From: Achatina immaculata
Taxonomy: Eukaryota > Mollusca > Gastropoda > Stylommatophora > Achatinidae
Length of the DNA: 64,000 nucleotides
Assembly (NCBI GenBank): GCA_009760885.1
Contig: CM019691.1
Span: 26,225,314-26,289,313 of the forward strand
Direction: 5' to 3'
In this document: in pieces, positions 61,701-64,000 of the stretch
Layout: the number at the start of each line of letters is the position of its first letter
Position numbering within the stretch: the first letter of the stretch is position 1
Position numbers and translations under genes: made by a program
Notes under the pieces: model-generated
The model's database searches: none
What the model was told of the DNA's origin: nothing
Seen by the model: only the letters and a program-made list of their open reading frames with translations

Positions 61701-63259
61701 GATTAGTAAACCAAGTGCCTAACCACTCGGCTAACCAGGCTGCCAGTCTTCAGTCTGTTCCTTGTCTCACATCTGTTCCTGGTCTCCTGTCTGAGTCTAG
61801 TCTTCTGTCAGTTTCTATCCTGCTATCTATCTAGAATATTTCTGTTACATCATCATTCTGATGTAGTGCTGTGTGACAAAGTCATATATACTTCTGGGCA
61901 GATCTTGGTCAGATATTCTCATCGTTGCATCTGCGTTGATTCACTTTACCATTCTGCTGTTTCGGCCTTTCAGTTAATTCTAACATTTATTTTAATATGT
62001 AAAATTGTATGTAAAAAATTCAGTTAATCCTAGCAGTTCTCAGTCCTGAAGACTTTTTTTCCCAAGTTTATTATCTTTCTATAACATGTCCAGTGTGTGT
62101 TGATTGCCTTTTTTTTTTTTCCTTGTAGTTATGTTCCTTCTTTAATTGGTATGTTCTATGAATTTCTAATCAGTCATTTTAATTTCTGAGTAAATTGAAC
62201 ATCCTTTTAGAAACCACATCTCAGTTGTCTATTTTGTTAAAAAATTCTTTTAATGCACTGTTTATTGCTCAAGACTTATTTATATGGCACTTTAATACTT
62301 TTTGAAGGCACAACTGTTAAACTTTGAGGTGTAGCTATGCTAGTTTTACTATTGTATCAACTGTCTTGGTTCTATCAGAATCCTCTTTGACTAAGCAACT
62401 GTTTGATGTCTTCCCGGCAGGTTATGTGTCATCTAAAAGGTTAAATTCCCTGAAATTTTAAGTCCCTATGCTTGTTATGGTAATAATTCCTTGACCTTTC
62501 CACACACAAGTCCAAGTCAGTGCAGCTGGTTTGTTTAATACTAATTTTCTTACATTCGTTGATAAATCACGTGCCGCAGGGGTGTGATGGTTAGTGCATT
62601 TGCTTGCTGATCAGAAGTCCCTGTTCAATTTTGCACTTGGGCACCAGAGTTTACCCATCCTCAAAAAAATGGGTACCTAGGGGTTCCCTAGGAAAACAAA
62701 AGTAATGAGGAGAGGTGCTGTCATCCCCGTGTCAAAGTGTGGAGGCTTTAATATTTCATGCCCCTGTGACATGTAGATGCTGTAGGACATAGATTGATAA
62801 GTGAATAAAGAACGTCAGTAGTTCTTGACCAGCTATAACATTTCTGATCTGAATATCTTAATTTGTCTAGTTTTAACTTAATCAAAAATTGTAGTTTGTT
62901 TTTGTTTGTGTGTGTGTGTGCTTTGTAGTATACATTTAGCTGTGAGTGTTAGAATAGTTTTATATCTGCTTCTCAGATCTGTACATGATGAAAGTAAAAT
63001 GTGATGTTAATATGCTGATCAATGTACAAAAAAAAGTATCTTGATTTTTTTTCTCATACTTTTAACCTTTTTTATTCTCGTGTTTTGTTTTTTTTTCCAT
63101 TATACTTTTAGTCTTTTGTTCTCATCTACTGAAGAGCACAAAAATTTGTCTACCATTTTTCTTTTTTTAATCCAGATTTTAGGCATCGTTCTCGGGCGCA
63201 CTTTGGACGGCCAGATAACAGACCAGTTGGCAAGATGGAGAAGAATTAATGAAAGATAA
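43706..63259 (+). CDS. Tetraspanin, TspanC8 group (TSPAN33-like), complete, 7 exons
   Basis: Joined exons 43706-43786, 45017-45217, 49391-49564, 53667-53804, 57906-57953, 60965-61081, 63176-63259 give 280 codons, the usual tetraspanin length; every intron is phase 0. Four membrane segments are visible: TM1 from [11 protein letters not shown] to AIGIW, TM2 around [19 protein letters not shown]3 around [20 protein letters not shown]4 around [19 protein letters not shown]. The large loop carries CCG, NC, AC, SCC, LC and GC: eight cysteines, the TspanC8 hallmark, plus an NCT glycosylation sequon. TM4 (AIPQ-LGI-L) and the QITDQ tail look most like TSPAN33. TspanC8 proteins escort ADAM10 from the ER and set its substrate choice (family knowledge). 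The start is fixed by an in-frame TAA six bases upstream of the ATG. Confidence 0.93.
44190..44600. repeat. 67-bp minisatellite in tetraspanin intron 1
   Basis: Unit GTGGGCTTTGTTCTAGTGAC, AGGGCTGGAGATTTAGTGTG, ACTTAGCACATGAACCTGGA, GTCAGTT; clear starts at 44265, 44332, 44399, 44466 and 44533 with exact 67-bp spacing and about one change per unit. Diverged partial units continue on both sides to about 44740. Confidence 0.95.
45017..45217 (+). CDS. Tetraspanin exon 2 (TM1 end, small loop, TM2)
   Basis: Acceptor TGCTTTCAG, donor GTAAGT. 67 codons: [20 protein letters not shown], a short extracellular loop, then TM2 with [20 protein letters not shown]. The G-C-GA-RE--CL motif after TM2 is the tetraspanin family signature. 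Confidence 0.95.
45380..46012 (+). mobile_element. LINE fragment in tetraspanin intron 2
   Basis: Broken + strand coding: [28 protein letters not shown], then [15 protein letters not shown] and [14 protein letters not shown] blocks. Typical C-terminal half of a non-LTR reverse transcriptase protein. Decayed, no catalytic box. Confidence 0.75.
46281..47400. mobile_element. Possible piggyBac-like element E carrying a nested insertion
   Basis: TTAA (46281-46284) followed by CTCTTTCTCTGCCATCGG looks like a piggyBac end; the sequence is interrupted by the inverted-repeat element 46356-47186 and resumes GGTCTCTGGTTTGTTTCGGT until repeat R copy 3. No second end seen, so weak. Confidence 0.4.
46342..47200. 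mobile_element. Inverted-repeat retroelement, copy 2, with 14-bp target duplication
   Basis: Element 46356-47186 flanked by TGGGCCTTTGGATA at 46342-46355 and 47187-47200. Left arm is a near-identical copy of 12622-13164; the right arm has the same outer tail as 13332-13939 but lacks an internal stretch of about 370 bp. Spacer at about 46900-46940 is a short unrelated segment between GGTTCCAGC and GCTGGAACC. The hammerhead-like motif is present in both arms; the left copy keeps GCCGAAACGTCAC. Confidence 0.8.
47402..48625 (+). repeat. Unclassified dispersed repeat R, copy 3 (longest)
   Basis: Begins CTTCTTCTTCTTCGTCCGCT; three tandem about 86-bp units (GAGTTGGA-TTTCTCA--GAAAACCTCA) at 47640-47900, then a CCCCTGGGTT--GC---TTTAGGCATAT array from 48010 to 48450, ending near CTGGTAGGAGCCCCACTCCA. 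No protein domain. Confidence 0.8.
48850..49277. mobile_element. Non-autonomous piggyBac-like element D (inverted, truncated)
   Basis: Shares GAGTAGATCTAGACATATTAG, AACATCACATTACTTC, CATATCAAGACCCGTGCTTT and a terminal TTGTGGCACGGGAAGAA with the complete MITE at 56018-56705. The terminal TTAA is changed to ATAA; the left side is cut by repeat R. Confidence 0.75.
49391..49564 (+). CDS. Tetraspanin exon 3 (TM3 and start of large loop)
   Basis: Acceptor CTCTTACAG, donor GTAGCA (weak). 58 codons: [20 protein letters not shown] followed by the helical start of the large extracellular loop, ending [11 protein letters not shown]. Joined to exon 4 it reads WIQEQ-LGCCGIS, the expected run into the CCG motif. 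Confidence 0.94.
49992..51774 (-). mobile_element. LINE-B with RT and RNase H, nested in LINE-A
   Basis: About 1.76 kb, duplication ACAGTCTTCTCT on both sides. Minus-strand coding 50596-51765: [26 protein letters not shown] (catalytic YADD), [20 protein letters not shown], then RNase H with VYTDGSAHN and FDAEVRAI. After a frameshift at about 50600 the rest, 50036-50590, gives [23 protein letters not shown] and [16 protein letters not shown], then a (GAA)n tail. RT plus RNase H is typical of the I/Jockey side of LINEs. 5'-truncated, one frameshift, otherwise well preserved. Confidence 0.92.
51868..52157 (+). mobile_element. tRNA-derived SINE S1, nested in LINE-A
   Basis: Element 51881-52144, duplication TAGAATGGATATA / TAGTATGGATATA (one mismatch). 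Head has an A-box-like TATCGGAGTGGTTAGTGC and B-box GGTTCAAATCT; body GTGGGTACCTGACTTC; tail ATTACCTTTACCTTTTA. Same family as the minus copy at 61489. Confidence 0.88.
52838..52915 (+). mobile_element. SINE S3 tail fragment
   Basis: CTTTACTGTACGGAAGTTTC, ATTGTTTCCTATTTG and TTTGTACCTGAAG match the S3 copies near 30310 and 30710. Confidence 0.55.
52950..53465 (+). mobile_element. LINE 5' end with AP endonuclease start (3'-truncated)
   Basis: After a 5' UTR-like stretch (CCGGGACCTGGGCAGTGCTT) the frame from 53239 reads [20 protein letters not shown] and [15 protein letters not shown], the N-terminal motifs of an apurinic endonuclease of non-LTR elements; one stop at about 53410. The rest of the element is missing. 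Confidence 0.82.
53667..53804 (+). CDS. Tetraspanin exon 4 (CCG motif, six loop cysteines)
   Basis: Acceptor CTTTCATAG, donor GTGAGT. 46 codons beginning [20 protein letters not shown], then [19 protein letters not shown]. It carries the CCG motif, the Y-DW motif of TspanC8 proteins, an N-glycosylation sequon NCT and six of the eight loop cysteines. The local open frame is short, so the exon is easily missed. Confidence 0.93.
53901..55158 (-). mobile_element. Full-length decayed mariner transposon
   Basis: TA-CGAGGGGTGATTGATAAG (53903) and its reverse complement ending 55156 bound 1,254 bp between TA dinucleotides, the normal mariner size. Minus-strand transposase starts [17 protein letters not shown] at 55001; catalytic residues remain in [20 protein letters not shown] and, in a shifted frame, SPDLAPSD (DD34D type). 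Several stops and frameshifts: inactive. Lies in tetraspanin intron 4. Confidence 0.92.
55480..57060 (-). mobile_element. Tc1/mariner-like element split by a piggyBac MITE
   Basis: Minus-strand coding starts near 57028 ([20 protein letters not shown], then [20 protein letters not shown], a helix-turn-helix region) and resumes left of the MITE with [31 protein letters not shown] and [14 protein letters not shown]. The middle (about 150 residues with the first catalytic Asp) is missing, so the copy was dead before the MITE landed. Terminal repeats not resolved; limits approximate. Confidence 0.8.
56014..56709. mobile_element. Complete piggyBac MITE C, TTAA on both sides
   Basis: Element 56018-56705 (688 bp) between TTAA at 56014-56017 and 56706-56709. 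Ends CTCTTCCCATAC and GTACGGGAAGAG are inverted repeats (one mismatch). The left end carries TCGAATTTTCGA as in the piggyBac element at 18600. No coding capacity. Inserted in the transposase of a Tc1-like element. Confidence 0.9.
57090..57690 (+). mobile_element. LINE family 1 3' end
   Basis: CAGCTACATAGACCAGGATG onward matches 840-1395 closely, with the same [24 protein letters not shown] frame and 3' end AACAGCGTGAGAAAGATATAAG. It lies about 215 bases upstream of tetraspanin exon 5. Confidence 0.88.
57906..57953 (+). CDS. Tetraspanin exon 5 (48-bp micro-exon)
   Basis: Acceptor ACTTGCAG, donor GTCTGT. Sixteen codons, [16 protein letters not shown]. The N-LCG block matches the seventh cysteine position of TspanC8 loops (family pattern NT/V-CG). 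Both borders are phase 0. The donor is weak, but without this exon the loop would have an odd cysteine number. Confidence 0.82.
58105..58275 (-). mobile_element. LINE-A 3' end fragment
   Basis: CATGTCCCTTGTGGAACTTTG CCTCC and the following TTGGTCTTCCTCTCTTTC are the reverse complement of the LINE-A 3' end (about 20170-20325). Diverged short copy. Confidence 0.78.
59052..59794 (-). mobile_element. Internally deleted mariner
   Basis: TA-CGAGGGTCATACCGAAAGTC (59054) and its reverse complement ending 59792 bound 739 bp. Minus-strand frame 59341-59643 encodes [31 protein letters not shown] and [17 protein letters not shown], the N-terminal DNA-binding part of a mariner transposase; the catalytic centre is deleted. 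A different family from the mariner at 53903. Confidence 0.92.
60283..60606 (+). mobile_element. LINE-C 3' insertion with 13-bp target duplication
   Basis: Element 60296-60593 flanked by ACATATTCTGGTT at 60283-60295 and 60594-60606. Frame [20 protein letters not shown] to APCALGT, then a CAGAGAGAGAGAG tail. The exact duplication indicates recent insertion. Confidence 0.93.
60965..61081 (+). CDS. Tetraspanin exon 6 (last loop cysteine, TM4)
   Basis: Acceptor TATCCTCAG, donor GTATAA. 39 codons: [20 protein letters not shown] then [22 protein letters not shown] is the last loop cysteine; the hydrophobic run starts TM4. A perfect 53-bp palindrome begins 36 bases after the donor. Confidence 0.93.
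61117..61224. repeat. Perfect 53-bp palindrome, 2-nt loop
   Basis: Left arm 61117-61169 (ATACACACAAACATCAAACA... GGGAGATAT) and right arm 61172-61224 are exact reverse complements around AA. Starts 36 bases after the tetraspanin exon 6 donor. Confidence 0.97.
61476..61757 (-). mobile_element. tRNA-derived SINE S1 with 13-bp target duplication
   Basis: Element 61489-61744, duplication AGTCTTCAGTCTG on both sides. Minus-strand head TTAGCCGAGTGGTTAGGC (A box) and GGGCTCAGTCCC (B box), Leu/Ser-tRNA-like, followed by a body and a tail TTTTACCTTTTAT. Not a functional tRNA gene. Confidence 0.9.
62571..62790 (+). mobile_element. tRNA-derived SINE S2 (copy 2)
   Basis: Head GTGTGATGGTTAGTGCATTT (A-box-like) and CTGTTCAATTTTGC (weak B box), body GGGTACCTAGGGGTTCCCTA and GAGGTGCTGTCATCCCC, shared with 22190-22545. 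A short TTGATAA direct repeat may be the target duplication. Confidence 0.75.
63176..63259 (+). CDS. Tetraspanin last exon (TM4 end and C tail)
   Basis: Acceptor TAATCCAG. 27 codons and [23 protein letters not shown] then WRRINER. Completes TM4 and gives a short basic cytoplasmic tail. A polyadenylation signal AATAAA follows at 63353-63358, 94 bases after the stop. Confidence 0.93.
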   Translation: MLGIVLGRTLDGQITDQLARWRRINER

Positions 63260-63352
63260 TTTGATTTTGTTAAAACTCAAAGCTTTAACGATCACAAATT
63301 CCAGAATTTTAAAAATGACTTATTTTAAGATCAGACTGAATTTTTTCATAAT

Positions 63353-63358
63353 AATAAA
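63353..63358 (+). other. Tetraspanin polyadenylation signal
   Basis: AATAAA within the run CATAATAATAAAAACC, 94 bases downstream of the tetraspanin stop codon. It is the first canonical hexamer in the 3' UTR. The rest of the window (63360-64000) is AT-rich, with no further gene that I can see. Confidence 0.6.
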
Positions 63359-64000
63359 AACCATTGTTTGACTATTAAAATTAAGAATTAAGCACACAGT
63401 CAGCCAAGCATCACAGATTAAACATATCGTAATTCTGTTTTTAATTTCACAATCTACCTGAAACTTCAGAAAAATGTTTTCAGAATATTATAGATATGAT
63501 GGACCTTGATGAATTAATCTAAAATTTTGATGAGAGATTTGTAGAATGCATGCTTCTGTTACTGAGCATTTCCCTACATGTAGTTCTTGTATATAAGCCT
63601 TTTAAAGGAATCTATATTTGTACATTACTAAACTTTACCCATGCCCATAATGAAGCCAAAGAATTTACAGAATTATGGCACACGATTCAAAATATCACAG
63701 TCACAAAGCCAGGAATTATTTTACATATAAAAAAAAAAAGACTCAAATGAACAATTTTTAAAAATGTGTTACAAGTTTCTGTGCGTAATCAAAATCCTTG
63801 TTGAGTGATATTTGTCATGCAGAAAGGAATTCCAACTTCTCATTTATGTATTATGTATTAACATTTGTTAGTGATGACAGTATGTGAGTTGAATGAGTTT
63901 AAAATTCTTGATAACCTGTTTAAGAAACAGACCATCGAAGTTGAATTTAGTTCAGAATGTTGTTAATTAACCACAGCATTATTGTTATACTTATAAATAG

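Overview
This is eukaryotic nuclear DNA: AT-rich, with consistent GT-AG introns, very long introns and a heavy load of transposable elements. The gene content (a ciliary protein and a tetraspanin) together with many non-LTR retrotransposons, tRNA-derived SINEs, mariner/Tc1, hAT and piggyBac elements points to an invertebrate animal, most likely a lophotrochozoan such as a mollusc. The species assignment is inference. I see no bacterial-type operons, CRISPR arrays or true tRNA/rRNA genes.

Two host genes, both on the + strand, can be rebuilt exon by exon. (1) 1596-38463 is the 3' part of CFAP43 (cilia- and flagella-associated protein 43): 16 exons encoding roughly the last 715 residues, almost all coiled coil, with the 5' part outside the window. 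All splice phases agree except at the exon 10/11 junction. (2) 43706-63259 is a complete seven-exon, 280-residue tetraspanin with eight cysteines in its large extracellular loop (TspanC8 group, TSPAN33-like). About 5.2 kb of mostly featureless AT-rich DNA plus LINE fragments separates the two genes.

Everything else is mobile DNA in introns and the intergenic gap. By region: 0.2-4.2 kb, three LINE fragments and a LINE tail; 4.2-7.5 kb, a decayed hAT transposon with 8-bp target duplications and LINE pieces inside; 9.4-10.1 kb, a piggyBac-type end; 12.6-13.9 kb, a long inverted-repeat element with a 15-bp target duplication whose centre holds a copy of the neighbouring CFAP43 intron; 14.3-18.6 kb, a minisatellite, an unclassified repeat and a nearly intact piggyBac transposase; 19.4-21.6 kb, a LINE and a second copy of the unclassified repeat; 25.8-27.4 kb, a Tc1/mariner-like element with long terminal repeats, split by a LINE; 29.2-34.8 kb, SINE clusters and non-autonomous piggyBac elements; 44-61 kb (tetraspanin introns), a 67-bp minisatellite, a second inverted-repeat element, a third copy of the unclassified repeat, a triple-nested LINE/LINE/SINE insertion, a full-length decayed mariner, a Tc1-like element split by a piggyBac MITE, an internally deleted mariner, and a perfect 53-bp palindrome beside exon 6.

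The strongest candidates for something new are the inverted-repeat elements at 12622-13939 and 46356-47186. Both have 14-15-bp target duplications, head-to-head arms and a hammerhead-ribozyme-like motif, and one has local intron sequence captured between its arms. No known or new multi-gene system (defence, metabolic cluster) is present.
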